64,000 nt of DNA from Betaproteobacteria bacterium SCN1 (GTDB lineage: Bacteria > Pseudomonadota > Gammaproteobacteria > Burkholderiales > Thiobacillaceae), in contig WBSF01000008.1 of NCBI GenBank assembly GCA_008923315.1, positions 124,001-188,000 on the forward strand. Direction: 5' to 3'. Both the position numbers and the translations under genes were made by a program. Every line of letters starts with the position of its first letter. Position 1 is the first letter of the stretch. Below the pieces are notes generated by a model, which saw nothing but the letters and a program-made list of their open reading frames with translations, made no database searches and was not told the origin of the DNA. Positions 47,327 through 55,899 of the stretch are shown piece by piece.

Positions 47327-48085
47327 ATGAGCCTGCTGAAACGCCTGAAGGAAGACGTCGCCGTCGTGTTCGACCGCGATCCGGCCGCGCGCTCCACGTT
47401 CGAGGTCGTGACGACCTATCCCGGATTCCATGCCATCGTCATCCACCGTCTGGCGAACCGCCTCTGGCGTGCGAACCTTAAATGGCTGGCCCGCTTCGCT
47501 TCGCATGTCGGACGCTGGCTGACCGGTATCGAAATCCATCCTGGAGCGACCATCGGCCGGCGAGTCTTCATCGATCACGGCATGGGCGTGGTGGTGGGCG
47601 AAACCGCCGAGATCGGCGACGACTGCACGCTCTACCACGGTGTGACCCTGGGTGGGACCTCGTGGAACAAAGGCAAGCGCCATCCGACGCTGAAACCCGG
47701 CGTGGTGATCGGCGCGGGCGCCAAGATTCTGGGGCCGATCACCATCGGCGCGAATGCGCGTGTCGGCTCCAATGCCGTCGTGGTCAAGGATGTGCCGGAC
47801 GAGGCGACGGCCGTCGGCATCCCGGCGCGCATCCTGGACAATGTCGCCGAGAAGCAGCGCAAGGCGCAGGCCGAAAAGCTCGGTTTTTCCGCCTACGCGA
47901 TCTCGGCCGATATGAACGATCCGGTGGTCAAGGCGCTGCACGGGCTGATCGATCATTCGGCCCATACCGACAAGCGTTTGGAATTGATTCTGGCGCACCT
48001 GCAAAAGCTGGGCATCAGCGTATCCGCAGAAGACGACGGGCCGGACGACTTCGATCCGAACTATCTGAACAAAATAGTTGACTAA
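47327..48085 (+). CDS. cysE: Serine O-acetyltransferase
   Basis: The 252-aa enzyme makes O-acetylserine for cysteine synthesis. It has an N-terminal helical part and a left-handed beta-helix with hexapeptide repeats ([39 protein letters not shown]). The active-site histidines are in DHGMGVV and YHGVTLGG. It belongs to the shorter form common next to isc operons, where cysteine is the sulfur donor for IscS. No ribosome-binding site is seen before the ATG. The last codons (ATA GTT GAC TAA) form part of an IscR box. Confidence 0.94.
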   Translation: MSLLKRLKEDVAVVFDRDPAARSTFEVVTTYPGFHAIVIHRLANRLWRANLKWLARFASHVGRWLTGIEIHPGATIGRRVFIDHGMGVVVGETAEIGDDCTLYHGVTLGGTSWNKGKRHPTLKPGVVIGAGAKILGPITIGANARVGSNAVVVKDVPDEATAVGIPARILDNVAEKQRKAQAEKLGFSAYAISADMNDPVVKALHGLIDHSAHTDKRLELILAHLQKLGISVSAEDDGPDDFDPNYLNKIVD

Positions 48086-48098
48086 TTTGCTAAGGTAA
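48074..48098 (+). promoter_or_regulatory. Upstream IscR type-1-like box of iscR
   Basis: The 25-base site starting ATAGTTGACTAATTTGCTAA matches 21 of 25 consensus positions. Its first 12 bases are the last four codons of cysE, including the stop. Confidence 0.65.
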
Positions 48099-48101
48099 GG
48101 A

Positions 48102-48126
48102 ATAGTTGACTGAAATGCTCGGGAAT
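48102..48126 (+). promoter_or_regulatory. Promoter-proximal IscR type-1-like box of iscR
   Basis: The 25-base site starting ATAGTTGACTGAAATGCTCG matches 22 of 25 consensus positions. It covers the -35 hexamer of the iscR promoter, which is the geometry expected for autorepression. Confidence 0.75.
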
Positions 48127-48134
48127 TTTATAGT
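48106..48134 (+). promoter_or_regulatory. Promoter of the isc operon
   Basis: -35 TTGACT (48106–48111) and -10 TATAGT (48129–48134) are separated by 17 bases. The start of transcription should be near 48141, leaving a leader of about 20 bases with an AGGAGAG ribosome-binding site before iscR. Confidence 0.75.
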
Positions 48135-48161
48135 TCGGGCCAAATTTCAGGAGAGCGAGTC

Positions 48162-48623
48162 ATGAGACTGACCACCAAAGGCCGTTTCGCCGTTACCGCC
48201 ATGCTGGATCTGGCATTGCGCGGCGGCAAACATCCGGTGACGCTGGCGGGCATCAGCGAGCGCCAGGACATTTCCCTGTCCTATCTGGAACAGCTGTTCA
48301 GCCGCCTGCGCCGTCACGAACTGGTGGAAAGCGTACGCGGCCCGGGCGGCGGCTATTTCCTCGCCAAGCCGCTGGCCGATGTGAGTGTGGCCGACATCAT
48401 CCGTGCGGTCGACGAACCCATCGACGCAACCCAGTGCGGCGGCAAGGAAAACTGCCACGACGAGCATCGCTGCCTGACGCACGATCTGTGGGTTGGCCTC
48501 AACGCACATATCTACGAATACCTCGACAACGTCACGCTGGCCTCGCTGGTGGCCAAGCAGGACGAGTGCAAGGACAAGGTTCTGCAGGATCGCCGCACGA
48601 GCAAGATGACGCTGGCGGCCTGA
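48162..48623 (+). CDS. iscR: Fe-S cluster assembly transcriptional regulator IscR
   Basis: The 153-aa Rrf2-family winged-helix protein reports Fe-S status and represses its own operon when it holds a [2Fe-2S] cluster. Ligands match E. coli exactly: Cys92, Cys98, Cys104 and His107 ([17 protein letters not shown]). The N-terminal [18 protein letters not shown] is the family start. Two IscR-like boxes lie upstream. Confidence 0.97.
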   Translation: MRLTTKGRFAVTAMLDLALRGGKHPVTLAGISERQDISLSYLEQLFSRLRRHELVESVRGPGGGYFLAKPLADVSVADIIRAVDEPIDATQCGGKENCHDEHRCLTHDLWVGLNAHIYEYLDNVTLASLVAKQDECKDKVLQDRRTSKMTLAA

Positions 48624-48648
48624 ACTGGATTGACAAGGGCATGACACG

Positions 48649-49857
48649 ATGAAAACGATCTACTTCGATTACTCCGCCACCACGCCGGTCGACCCTCGCG
48701 TGGCCGAAAAGATGATTCCCTACCTGACCGAGGATTTCGGCAATCCGGCCTCGCGTTCGCACCCCTACGGCTGGACCGCCGAGAAGGCGGTCGAGGAGGC
48801 GCGCGGTCACGTTGCCGCCCTGGTCAACGCCGATCCGAAGGAAATCGTCTTCACGTCCGGCGCGACCGAATCGAACAACCTTGCTATCAAGGGCGCGGCC
48901 AATTTCTACGCGGGCACCAAGGGCAAGCACATCATCACCGTGATGACCGAGCACAAGGCCGTGCTCGACACCGTGCGCGAAATGGAACGCCAGGGCTTCG
49001 AGGCGACCTATCTGCCGGTTCGGGATAACGGTCTGCTCGACCTCGACGTGCTGCGCGCCGCGATCCGTCCGGATACCGTGCTCGTGTCAGTCATGGCGGT
49101 GAACAACGAGATCGGCGTGATCCAGGACATCGAAGCCATCGGCAGGATCTGCCGCGAGAAGGGTGTGATCTTCCACGTCGATGCCGCACAGGCGACCGGC
49201 AAGATGCCCATCGATCTCAAGGCGTTGCCGGTCGATCTGATGTCGTTCTCCGCCCACAAGACCTACGGGCCCAAGGGCATCGGCGCGCTGTACGTGCGCC
49301 GCAAGCCGCGCGTGCGGCTGGAAGCGCAGATGCACGGTGGCGGCCACGAGCGTGGCATGCGCTCCGGCACGCTGGCGACGCATCAGATCGTCGGCATGGG
49401 CGAATCCTTCCGTATCGCCAAGGAAGAGATGGCGACCGAGAACGAACGCATTCGCATGCTGCGCGACCGGCTCTATGCGGGTCTCAAGGATATCGAGGAA
49501 GTGCATCTCAACGGCGACGTGGATCGCCGCGTGCCGCACAACCTCAATGTCAGCTTCAACTTCGTCGAGGGCGAATCGCTGATCATGGCGATCAAGGATC
49601 TGGCCGTGTCGTCCGGCTCCGCCTGCACCTCCGCGAGCCTGGAGCCTTCCTACGTGCTGCGGGCACTAGGCCGTTCCGACGAACTTGCCCACAGTTCGAT
49701 CCGCTTCTCCATCGGCCGCTTCACCACCGAGGAAGAAGTCGACTACGCCATCAAGCTGCTGCACGAAAAAATCGGCAAGCTGCGCGAGCTTTCGCCGCTG
49801 TGGGAAATGTTCAAGGAAGGCATCGATCTGAACACCGTGCAGTGGGCGGCACATTGA
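48649..49857 (+). CDS. iscS: Cysteine desulfurase IscS
   Basis: The 402-aa PLP enzyme takes sulfur from cysteine and passes it to IscU. It has the His stacking on PLP in [10 protein letters not shown], the PLP lysine in [10 protein letters not shown] and the mobile-loop cysteine in [10 protein letters not shown]. The N-terminus [15 protein letters not shown] is typical. It follows iscR by 25 bases. Confidence 0.97.
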   Translation: MKTIYFDYSATTPVDPRVAEKMIPYLTEDFGNPASRSHPYGWTAEKAVEEARGHVAALVNADPKEIVFTSGATESNNLAIKGAANFYAGTKGKHIITVMTEHKAVLDTVREMERQGFEATYLPVRDNGLLDLDVLRAAIRPDTVLVSVMAVNNEIGVIQDIEAIGRICREKGVIFHVDAAQATGKMPIDLKALPVDLMSFSAHKTYGPKGIGALYVRRKPRVRLEAQMHGGGHERGMRSGTLATHQIVGMGESFRIAKEEMATENERIRMLRDRLYAGLKDIEEVHLNGDVDRRVPHNLNVSFNFVEGESLIMAIKDLAVSSGSACTSASLEPSYVLRALGRSDELAHSSIRFSIGRFTTEEEVDYAIKLLHEKIGKLRELSPLWEMFKEGIDLNTVQWAAH

Positions 49858-49879
49858 TCCAGAAGTAAAGGAGAATCTC

Positions 49880-50266
49880 ATGTCTTACAGCGATAAAGTC
49901 CTCGAGCACTACGAAAATCCCCGCAATGTCGGCTCCTTCGCCAAGGACGACGACGGCATCGGCACCGGCATGGTCGGTGCGCCGGCCTGCGGCGACGTCA
50001 TGAAGCTGCAGATCAAGGTGGGCGCCGACGGCGTCATCGAAGACGCCAAATTCAAGACCTACGGCTGTGGCTCGGCCATTGCTTCGTCTTCGCTGGTGAC
50101 CGAATGGGTCAAGGGCAAGACGCTCGATCAGGCGATGGAGATCAAGAACACCGCCATCGCCGAAGAACTGGCGCTGCCCCCGGTGAAAATTCACTGCTCG
50201 ATCCTGGCCGAAGATGCGATCAAGGCGGCGGTGGCCGATTACAAGCAGAAGAAGGGGCTGGCGTAA
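49880..50266 (+). CDS. iscU: Fe-S cluster scaffold protein IscU
   Basis: The 128-aa scaffold holds nascent clusters on Cys37, Cys63 and Cys106, with Asp39 and His105 also present. The LPPVK motif (residues 99–103) that HscA recognises is intact. Strong ribosome-binding site AAAGGAG. Confidence 0.97.
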   Translation: MSYSDKVLEHYENPRNVGSFAKDDDGIGTGMVGAPACGDVMKLQIKVGADGVIEDAKFKTYGCGSAIASSSLVTEWVKGKTLDQAMEIKNTAIAEELALPPVKIHCSILAEDAIKAAVADYKQKKGLA

Positions 50267-50268
50267 TC

Positions 50269-50592
50269 ATGGCGGTCACGCTGTCCGAGCGTGCGGCGCA
50301 GCACGTCTCCGGCTTTCTTGCCAGACGCGGCAAGGGCATCGGCATCCGTCTGGGCGTCCGCACGACCGGTTGCTCGGGCATGGCCTACAAGCTTGAGTTC
50401 GCCGACGAAACGCCCGAAGGCGACGAGGTCTACGAAAGCCACGGCGTCAAGATATTCGTCGACCCCAAGAGCCTGCCCTACATCGACGGCACCGAACTGG
50501 ATTACGCCCGCGAAGGCCTGAACGAAGGCTTCAAGTTCAACAATCCGAACGTGAAGAACGAGTGCGGCTGCGGGGAGTCGTTCAACGTTTGA
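50269..50592 (+). CDS. iscA: A-type Fe-S carrier protein IscA
   Basis: The 107-aa carrier has the three conserved cysteines at residues 35, 99 and 101 ([14 protein letters not shown]). It begins 2 bases after iscU. The 114-base gap that follows, before hscB, contains a degenerate repeat. Confidence 0.96.
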   Translation: MAVTLSERAAQHVSGFLARRGKGIGIRLGVRTTGCSGMAYKLEFADETPEGDEVYESHGVKIFVDPKSLPYIDGTELDYAREGLNEGFKFNNPNVKNECGCGESFNV

Positions 50593-50706
50593 ACGCCAGG
50601 GGCCGGGCGCAAGGGCCAGGATTCAGGCGGTTTTGTGTTCGCGTCCTGAAATGGGCGCAGCCCAGAGCCTTCCCCTTGGCCTCTGGATGCCAACTCCTCC
50701 CAGACC
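50593..50706. repeat. Degenerate REP-like sequence between iscA and hscB
   Basis: The segment contains CAGGGGCCGGG and CCAGGATTCAGG, which also occur, in the other order, in the nuoI–nuoJ element. A partial inverse (CCTTGGCCTCTGG) lies near its right end. No gene is seen in it. It is probably an eroded copy of the same repeat family. Confidence 0.45.
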
Positions 50707-51234
50707 ATGGATTTCACCCGCACCCACTTCGAACTGTTCGGCCTGCCCACGGCGTATGCGCTCGACCGCGACAAGCTCGACGCGAGCTATCGCGAACTGC
50801 AGAACACGGTTCACCCGGACCGTTTTGCCGCGCAGTCCGAAGCCGAACAGCGCGTGGCGATGCAGTGGGCAACCCAGGCCAACGAGGCCTACCAGACGCT
50901 AAAGCATCCGGTCGACCGCGGGGTATATCTGCTGAAGCTGCACGGAATCGACGCACTGGATGCCACCGATACTCGCATGGCCCCGGCCTTCCTCATGCAG
51001 CAGATGGCATGGCGCGAAGCGATCGACGAGGCACGGGATGCCCGCAGTGCCGAAGCACTCGATATGCTGATGAGCGAACTGCGCCAGGCGCACAAGGCCA
51101 TCGAGGCACGTCTGGGTGTGCTGCTCGATGCGGACAAGGATTACGAAGGCGCGCGTGAAGCCGTGCGCCAGCTGCGTTTCATGGACAAGCTGATCGCCGA
51201 AGTGGGCGACGTGTACGAAGAGATCGAGGATTGA
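50707..51234 (+). CDS. hscB: Fe-S co-chaperone HscB
   Basis: The 175-aa J-domain co-chaperone brings IscU to HscA. The J-domain HPD tripeptide is at residues 36–38 (NTVHPDRF), and the C-terminal three-helix domain follows. Start ATG at 50707; length normal. Confidence 0.96.
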   Translation: MDFTRTHFELFGLPTAYALDRDKLDASYRELQNTVHPDRFAAQSEAEQRVAMQWATQANEAYQTLKHPVDRGVYLLKLHGIDALDATDTRMAPAFLMQQMAWREAIDEARDARSAEALDMLMSELRQAHKAIEARLGVLLDADKDYEGAREAVRQLRFMDKLIAEVGDVYEEIED

Positions 51235-51276
51235 TCGTCATGTGCAGCTTCCCGACAATCTGATTCCATTACCGCC

Positions 51277-53139
51277 ATGGCCCTGTTGCAAATTTCCGAA
51301 CCCGGCATGTCCACCGCGCCGCACCAGCATCGGCTGGCGATCGGCATCGATCTGGGCACGACGAATTCCCTGGTCGCCACTGTACGGTCCGGCCTGGCGG
51401 TCGTGCTCGACGACATGGCGGGTCATTCCCTGCTGCCTTCGGTGGTGCGCTATCACGCCGACGGCCGGGTCGAGGTCGGTTATCCCGCGCAGGCCGCACA
51501 GAACGCCGATCCGCGCAATACCATCGTATCGGCCAAGCGCTTCATGGGGCGTGGCCTGTCCGATATCGACGATGCTTCCGCACTGCCGTACCGTTTCGTC
51601 GACGCGCCCGGCATGGTGCAGTTGAGCACTGCGGCCGGCGTCAAAAGCCCGGTCGAAGTTTCGGCGGCCATTCTCAAGACCCTGCGTGACCGCGCCGAAG
51701 TGGCGCTCGGGGGCGAACTCGTGGGCGTGGTCATTACCGTGCCAGCGTATTTTGACGATGCACAGCGCCAGGCGACCAAGGACGCGGCGCAACTGGCCGG
51801 CCTGAATGTGCTGCGCCTGCTGAACGAGCCGACCGCCGCTGCGATCGCTTACGGGCTCGATAACGCTTCGGAAGGGATCTACGCGGTCTACGATCTGGGC
51901 GGCGGCACCTTCGACATTTCCATTCTGAAACTCTCCAAGGGCGTGTTCGAAGTCCTGGCGACCAACGGCGATTCCGCGCTGGGCGGCGATGACTTCGACC
52001 AGCGCATCTTCTGCTGGATGGTGGAGCAGGGGCGTTTCCAGCCGCTGTCGCCCGGCGATATGCGCCTGCTGCTCACCAAGGCGCGCGATGCCAAGGAAGC
52101 CCTGACCGATCACACCGAGGCGCGCGTTACCGTCATGCTCTCCACCGGTGAAATGCTGGACGCCACGCTGACCCAGGCCGACTTCAACGCGATGACCGCC
52201 GGCCTCGTCAGCAAGACGCTGGCACCCACCCGCAAGGCGCTGCGCGATGCCGGGCTCGCCGTCGAGGACGTAAAGGGTGTGGTCATGGTCGGCGGCTCGA
52301 CCCGCATGCCCTGCGTGCGTCAGGCCGTGGCGGATTATTTCCACCAGACGCCGCTCACCAATCTCGATCCGGACAAGGTTGTCGCGCTGGGTGCGGCCAT
52401 GCAGGCCGACATCCTCGCCGGCAACCGCGCGGGCGACGACTGGCTGCTGCTCGACGTCATTCCACTCTCGCTCGGCCTGGAAACGATGGGCGGGCTCACC
52501 GAGAAGGTGATCCCCCGCAACACCACGATCCCGACCGCGCGCGCGCAGGATTTCACCACCTTCAAGGACGGCCAGACCGCGATGAGCGTGCACGTGCTGC
52601 AGGGCGAGCGCGAGCTGGCCGTCGACTGCCGCTCGCTGGCGCGCTTCGAGCTGCGCGGTATTCCGCCGATGGTTGCGGGCGCGGCGCGCATCCGCGTCAC
52701 CTTCCAGGTCGACGCCGACGGCCTGCTGTCGGTGTCGGCGCGCGAGCAGAGCACCGGCGTCGAGGCGAGCGTGCAGGTCAAGCCCTCGTACGGCCTCGGC
52801 GACGAGGAGATCACGCGCATGCTGAAGGACGCCTTCACGCATGCGAAGGACGACATGCGCGCCCGCGCGCTCAACGAGCAGGTCGTCGACGCGCAGGGCC
52901 TGATCGCCGCGACCCGCGCTGCGCTGGCCGAGGACGGCGAACTGCTCTCCGCCGACGAAGCCGCGGCGGTCGAAGCCGGGATCGCCGCGCTCGAAGCCCT
53001 GCTGGCGGGTTCCGATCATCTGGCCATCAAGCGCGGCATCGAGGCGCTCAACGCCGCCACCACCGAATTCGCGCAGCGCCGCATGGACCGCAACGTCCGC
53101 CGCGCAATGGCCGGGCAGAAACTGGAAACCTTCGGCTGA
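51277..53139 (+). CDS. hscA: Fe-S assembly chaperone HscA
   Basis: The 620-aa Hsp70-class ATPase releases clusters from IscU. The nucleotide-binding domain starts [13 protein letters not shown] near residue 22 and contains [14 protein letters not shown]. The substrate domain begins around [17 protein letters not shown]. It ends 5 bases before an inserted DUF3050 gene. Confidence 0.97.
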   Translation: MALLQISEPGMSTAPHQHRLAIGIDLGTTNSLVATVRSGLAVVLDDMAGHSLLPSVVRYHADGRVEVGYPAQAAQNADPRNTIVSAKRFMGRGLSDIDDASALPYRFVDAPGMVQLSTAAGVKSPVEVSAAILKTLRDRAEVALGGELVGVVITVPAYFDDAQRQATKDAAQLAGLNVLRLLNEPTAAAIAYGLDNASEGIYAVYDLGGGTFDISILKLSKGVFEVLATNGDSALGGDDFDQRIFCWMVEQGRFQPLSPGDMRLLLTKARDAKEALTDHTEARVTVMLSTGEMLDATLTQADFNAMTAGLVSKTLAPTRKALRDAGLAVEDVKGVVMVGGSTRMPCVRQAVADYFHQTPLTNLDPDKVVALGAAMQADILAGNRAGDDWLLLDVIPLSLGLETMGGLTEKVIPRNTTIPTARAQDFTTFKDGQTAMSVHVLQGERELAVDCRSLARFELRGIPPMVAGAARIRVTFQVDADGLLSVSAREQSTGVEASVQVKPSYGLGDEEITRMLKDAFTHAKDDMRARALNEQVVDAQGLIAATRAALAEDGELLSADEAAAVEAGIAALEALLAGSDHLAIKRGIEALNAATTEFAQRRMDRNVRRAMAGQKLETFG

Positions 53140-53144
53140 CCATC

Positions 53145-53918
53145 ATGTTGAACGACGCTTTCATCGAATCCCTGCGCGTCAGGCTGGAAGTCCACCCGAT
53201 CTACGCGGCGGTCCGCACGCCCGAGGATCTTCGCGTCTTCATGCAGCACCACGTCTATTCGGTGTGGGATTTCATGTCGCTGATCAAGTATCTGCAGAAC
53301 GAAGTCGCACCGGCACGCTGGCCCTGGACGCCGCACGGCGACGCCTCGGTGCAGCGCTTCATCAACGAACTCGTGCTGGAAGAGGAAACCGACATAGCCC
53401 TGCCGGGGCAGGAAGGCCATACCAGTCATTTCATGCTGTATCTGGCCGCCATGCGCGAAATCGGTGCCGATGCCGACACGCCCGCCCGCTATGTCGGGAC
53501 CGTCGCCAGCGCGGGCATCGATGCCGCGCTCGCGGCAGGCATCGCACCCAAACCCTCGGCCGCCTTCAACCGCAGCACCTTCGATTTCCTGGCAAGCGGC
53601 AAGCCGCACACCGTGGCCGCCGCCCTGGCACTGGGCCGGGAGCACGTCATCCCCTCGATGTTCCGCGCCTTCCTTTCGCGCATGGGCGTGACCGAGACCC
53701 AGGCGCCGAGTTTCCACTACTACCTGAACCGCCACGTCCACCTCGACGAGGACTTCCACGCCCCGCTGTCGCTGCGCCTGCTGTCCGCCCTGTGCGAAGG
53801 CAAGGCCGACAAATGGCGTGAGGCCGAAGCCGCGGCCGAAGCCGCCGTCGATGCGCGCATCGCCTTCTGGGACGGCGTGCTCGCCGCCCTGCCGAGTCAA
53901 CACACCCAAGCCGCCTGA
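53145..53918 (+). CDS. DUF3050 family protein (haem-oxygenase-like fold) inside the isc operon
   Basis: This 257-aa, all-helical protein is one I recognise as DUF3050, with a haem-oxygenase-like helix pattern. Candidate metal ligands are plentiful and placed in helices: His35/36 (MQHHVYSVWDFM), Glu75–81, His92/95 (GHTSHFMLYL), Glu166–His167 (GREHVIP), His191, and the cluster His197–His205 (RHVHLDEDFHAP). That pattern is compatible with a non-haem di-iron oxygenase, which is inference. It is spaced 5 bases from hscA and 2 from fdx, so it is cotranscribed with the Fe-S genes. It is not a standard isc component. Confidence 0.75.
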   Translation: MLNDAFIESLRVRLEVHPIYAAVRTPEDLRVFMQHHVYSVWDFMSLIKYLQNEVAPARWPWTPHGDASVQRFINELVLEEETDIALPGQEGHTSHFMLYLAAMREIGADADTPARYVGTVASAGIDAALAAGIAPKPSAAFNRSTFDFLASGKPHTVAAALALGREHVIPSMFRAFLSRMGVTETQAPSFHYYLNRHVHLDEDFHAPLSLRLLSALCEGKADKWREAEAAAEAAVDARIAFWDGVLAALPSQHTQAA

Positions 53919-53920
53919 CC

Positions 53921-54259
53921 ATGCCCCAGCTCATCGTTCTGCCCCACGTCGAACTCTGCCCCGAAGGCACCGTGATCGAAGCCAAATCCGGCGACACCAT
54001 CTGCGATACCCTGCTGGCCAACGGCGTCGAGATCGAACACGCCTGCGAAAAGTCCTGCGCCTGCACCACCTGCCACGTCGTCGTGCGCGAAGGCTTCGAT
54101 TCGCTGGCCGAATCGACCGAACTCGAAGACGACCTGCTCGACAAGGCCTGGGGCCTGGAGCCGCAATCGCGCCTGTCGTGCCAGGCCCGCGTCGCCGATG
54201 CCGACCTCGTGATAGAAATCCCCAAATACACCATCAACATGGTGAAAGAAGGACATTGA
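53921..54259 (+). CDS. fdx: ISC-type [2Fe-2S] ferredoxin
   Basis: The 112-aa ferredoxin supplies electrons to Fe-S assembly. Cluster ligands Cys42, Cys48, Cys51 and Cys87 match E. coli Fdx numbering, and the extra Cys46 is also present. It starts with ATG at 53921. Confidence 0.97.
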   Translation: MPQLIVLPHVELCPEGTVIEAKSGDTICDTLLANGVEIEHACEKSCACTTCHVVVREGFDSLAESTELEDDLLDKAWGLEPQSRLSCQARVADADLVIEIPKYTINMVKEGH

Positions 54260-54260
54260 A

Positions 54261-54455
54261 ATGAAGTGGACCGACACCCTCGACATCGCCATCGAACTGG
54301 CCGAAGCGCACCCCGAAATCGATCCACGCACCATCCGCTTCACCGACCTGCACGCCTGGGTGATGGAACTGCCCGAATTCGACGACGACCCGAACCATTC
54401 GGGCGAGAAGATCCTCGAAGCGATTCAGATGGCGTGGATCGACGAGGTTAGCTGA
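54261..54455 (+). CDS. iscX: Fe-S assembly protein IscX
   Basis: The 64-aa acidic winged-helix protein binds IscS and iron in E. coli. The MKWTDTLDIAIELAEAHPEI start and ILEAIQMAWIDE end are typical. It is the last gene of the isc operon; the integron-type cassette array starts 46 bases further on. Confidence 0.95.
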   Translation: MKWTDTLDIAIELAEAHPEIDPRTIRFTDLHAWVMELPEFDDDPNHSGEKILEAIQMAWIDEVS

Positions 54456-54501
54456 ACCGGATTCCGGAGGGGCGGCTCAGTAGCTGCCTGTGTGGATGTT
54501 T

Positions 54502-54579
54502 GGTTAACGTAGAGCTAACCGGCGGTGCTTTAGCGCCGTCCAGCGACCGAAGGGAGCGAGGTTGAGCGCCGGGTTAGGC
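54502..54579 (-). repeat. attC-like integron recombination site A
   Basis: Read on the minus strand, it opens with R'' GCCTAAC (54573–54579) and ends with GTTAACC (54502–54508), an R' with one mismatch to GTTRRRY. The 78 bases between form a long imperfect stem. It lies 7 bases after the stop codon of the first cassette gene and shares its central sequence with site B. It is the outer end of the array. Confidence 0.75.
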
Positions 54580-54586
54580 ATAACTG

Positions 54587-55213
54587 TTAACCGTTGTACA
54601 TATAGAAAACCTGTCTTTTGCTTGGACTTACGACAATCAGGCCAATTCGTCCGTAGGCGTAGTAACTGCCCCCGCTATTAACAGCATCATTCGCCTCCTT
54701 TACCACTTTTGGATCGATGCCGATACAAAATCCGTAGCGGCAAATAAAGTCATAAATATTGAGACCTTTAATTTCGCCTTTTGCCTTCCAATACTTAGTT
54801 TCACTTATTGGTGTTTGAGACCAAGTCTCATACCTTCCACGCCACTCTCGGTTTCGCTGAACTCGATTTGGTGGCAAGTTGTTGAAGAACTCGATACCAC
54901 GCTGCGATATTTCATCTGCGACCTGCTTAGGAAGTGGGTATACCCGAATGCCTGCCTCATTATCGCCTGGACCGAACCCCCAAGATTCTTCTTCGCTATA
55001 CGAAATCGCGGTTACATGGAAGGCATCTGGAACAACGCTCAGCATGAAACTCCTTTCATAGCTTTTGAAAGCAGCGTATGGCCCCGCAATGAGTACGAAA
55101 AGTAGCAGCCAGAAATAGGCGCGAGGAGGTTTCTTATATTTATATGCGTAACTGAGTCCTGAAATTATTGCTATCAGCGTCAGCAGAAAAGCGATGATGG
55201 CGAGGTATAGCAT
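54587..55213 (-). CDS. Cassette-borne unknown protein with two N-terminal membrane helices
   Basis: I do not recognise this 208-aa protein. Two membrane helices (AIIAFLLTLIAIISGLSYAY and FWLLLFVLIAGPYAAF) are followed by a soluble domain of about 155 residues with YPLPKQVADEISQRGIEFF and a Cys pair in DFICRYGFCIG. The last residues (GLIVVSPSKRQVFYMYNG) suggest a beta-strand end. It is much richer in A+T than its neighbours. The ATG is only 4 bases from site B and the stop 7 bases from site A, the layout of an integron gene cassette. A cell-envelope role is a guess from the helices. Confidence 0.75.
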   Translation of the reverse strand: MLYLAIIAFLLTLIAIISGLSYAYKYKKPPRAYFWLLLFVLIAGPYAAFKSYERSFMLSVVPDAFHVTAISYSEEESWGFGPGDNEAGIRVYPLPKQVADEISQRGIEFFNNLPPNRVQRNREWRGRYETWSQTPISETKYWKAKGEIKGLNIYDFICRYGFCIGIDPKVVKEANDAVNSGGSYYAYGRIGLIVVSPSKRQVFYMYNG

Positions 55214-55217
55214 TTAT

Positions 55218-55294
55218 GCCTAACGTAGAGATAAGGGGCGCCGCTTTAGCGGCGTCCCAGCGACCGAGGGAGCGCCTTGACCGCCGGGTTAGGT
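55218..55294 (-). repeat. attC-like integron recombination site B
   Basis: On the minus strand it runs from R'' ACCTAAC (55288–55294) to R' GTTAGGC (55218–55224), both matching the integron consensus. The 77-base interior pairs over much of its length, including GGCGCCGC/GCGGCGTCC around TTTA. It lies between the two cassette genes, 1 base from the stop of one and 4 from the start of the other. Confidence 0.85.
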
Positions 55295-55295
55295 T

Positions 55296-55751
55296 TCATA
55301 GCTGGAGGCCAAGATGATGGCTGAACAGATAAAGGACCATGGCTGCGAGAACTGTCGCGAAAACGGCAAACGCCATTTTTACCAATGGCTTTTCCGAAAG
55401 TTTTTCGGTCTGACTTTTTTCTATGTTTTGTGCACTTACATCTCCGGGTTTTTGCATGCCCTTATTCTCAGTGGCAGATTTGGATGAGGCGGTTTTCAAG
55501 AAGTTGGCGCCATGCTGGTTTGGCTGAATTAGTAACTCGAAACCACCTTGGGGTAACTTTTCACCACCTCGGTGGTTGAGTAACCGCTGTTCAATAAGGC
55601 TTTGCAAGACACTACGCGCAAACGGCTGGTCTGAGACACCGAGTTTTGACAGGATCGATGTAGCCGAAACCCATGAATCTTTGGATGGCCTAAATTCTCC
55701 GAACTCTTCGAGTTCACTGAGGATAAGAACCTTGAGTTCCGAGGCTTTCAC
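55296..55751 (-). CDS. Cassette-borne unknown protein with winged-helix-like N-terminus and C-terminal membrane helix
   Basis: From the GTG at 55751 it has 151 aa. The first 75 or so residues look like a winged helix (LKVLILSELEEFGEF … VSATSILSKLGVSDQPFARSV … LIEQRLLNHRG). A Ser/Lys/Gln-rich linker follows, then one helix near the end (MAFAVFATVLAAMVLYLFS). A longer frame to 55823 runs through attC site C, so I reject that start; the GTG lies 7 bases from the R' of site C. The stop is 1 base from site B. I cannot name the family. A tail-anchored regulator is one reading. Confidence 0.65.
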   Translation of the reverse strand: MKASELKVLILSELEEFGEFRPSKDSWVSATSILSKLGVSDQPFARSVLQSLIEQRLLNHRGGEKLPQGGFELLIQPNQHGANFLKTASSKSATENKGMQKPGDVSAQNIEKSQTEKLSEKPLVKMAFAVFATVLAAMVLYLFSHHLGLQL

Positions 55752-55757
55752 ACTGAA

Positions 55758-55853
55758 ACCTAACGTGAATTCAACGGCAATTTTGCCGTATAACCAGACA
55801 ACACGTGCCGTTAACGCGTTCAAGTACGTTGCAACTCCTTGTTTCCGTTAGGC
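55758..55853 (-). repeat. attC-like integron recombination site C
   Basis: On the minus strand the ends are R'' GCCTAAC (55847–55853) and R' GTTAGGT (55758–55764), both consensus. The interior (96 bases) differs from sites A and B, and its L''/L' pairing is weaker. No gene ends next to it on the right, so the cassette that brought it may have been lost. Confidence 0.6.
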
Positions 55854-55869
55854 CGACTGGCGGTCAACC

Positions 55870-55887
55870 TGTCGGATACATCCGACA
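55870..55887. repeat. 18-base palindrome between the cassette array and murI
   Basis: TGTCGGAT and ATCCGACA are exact inverses separated by AC. It lies 13 bases past the murI stop on the minus strand. Without a T-tract it is at best a weak terminator. Confidence 0.4.
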
Positions 55888-55899
55888 AACACGGCGCAC

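Noticed and set aside
55753-55823. Upstream extension of the second cassette gene to a start at 55823
   Set aside because: It would run through attC site C, and cassette genes normally start just inside the recombination point; GTG at 55751 fits.
54456-55899. CRISPR array or simple REP cluster as the explanation for the repeated sequences after iscX
   Set aside because: Repeats are only three, 77–96 bases, unevenly spaced and separated by genes, and end in integron R boxes; this does not fit CRISPR or REP.
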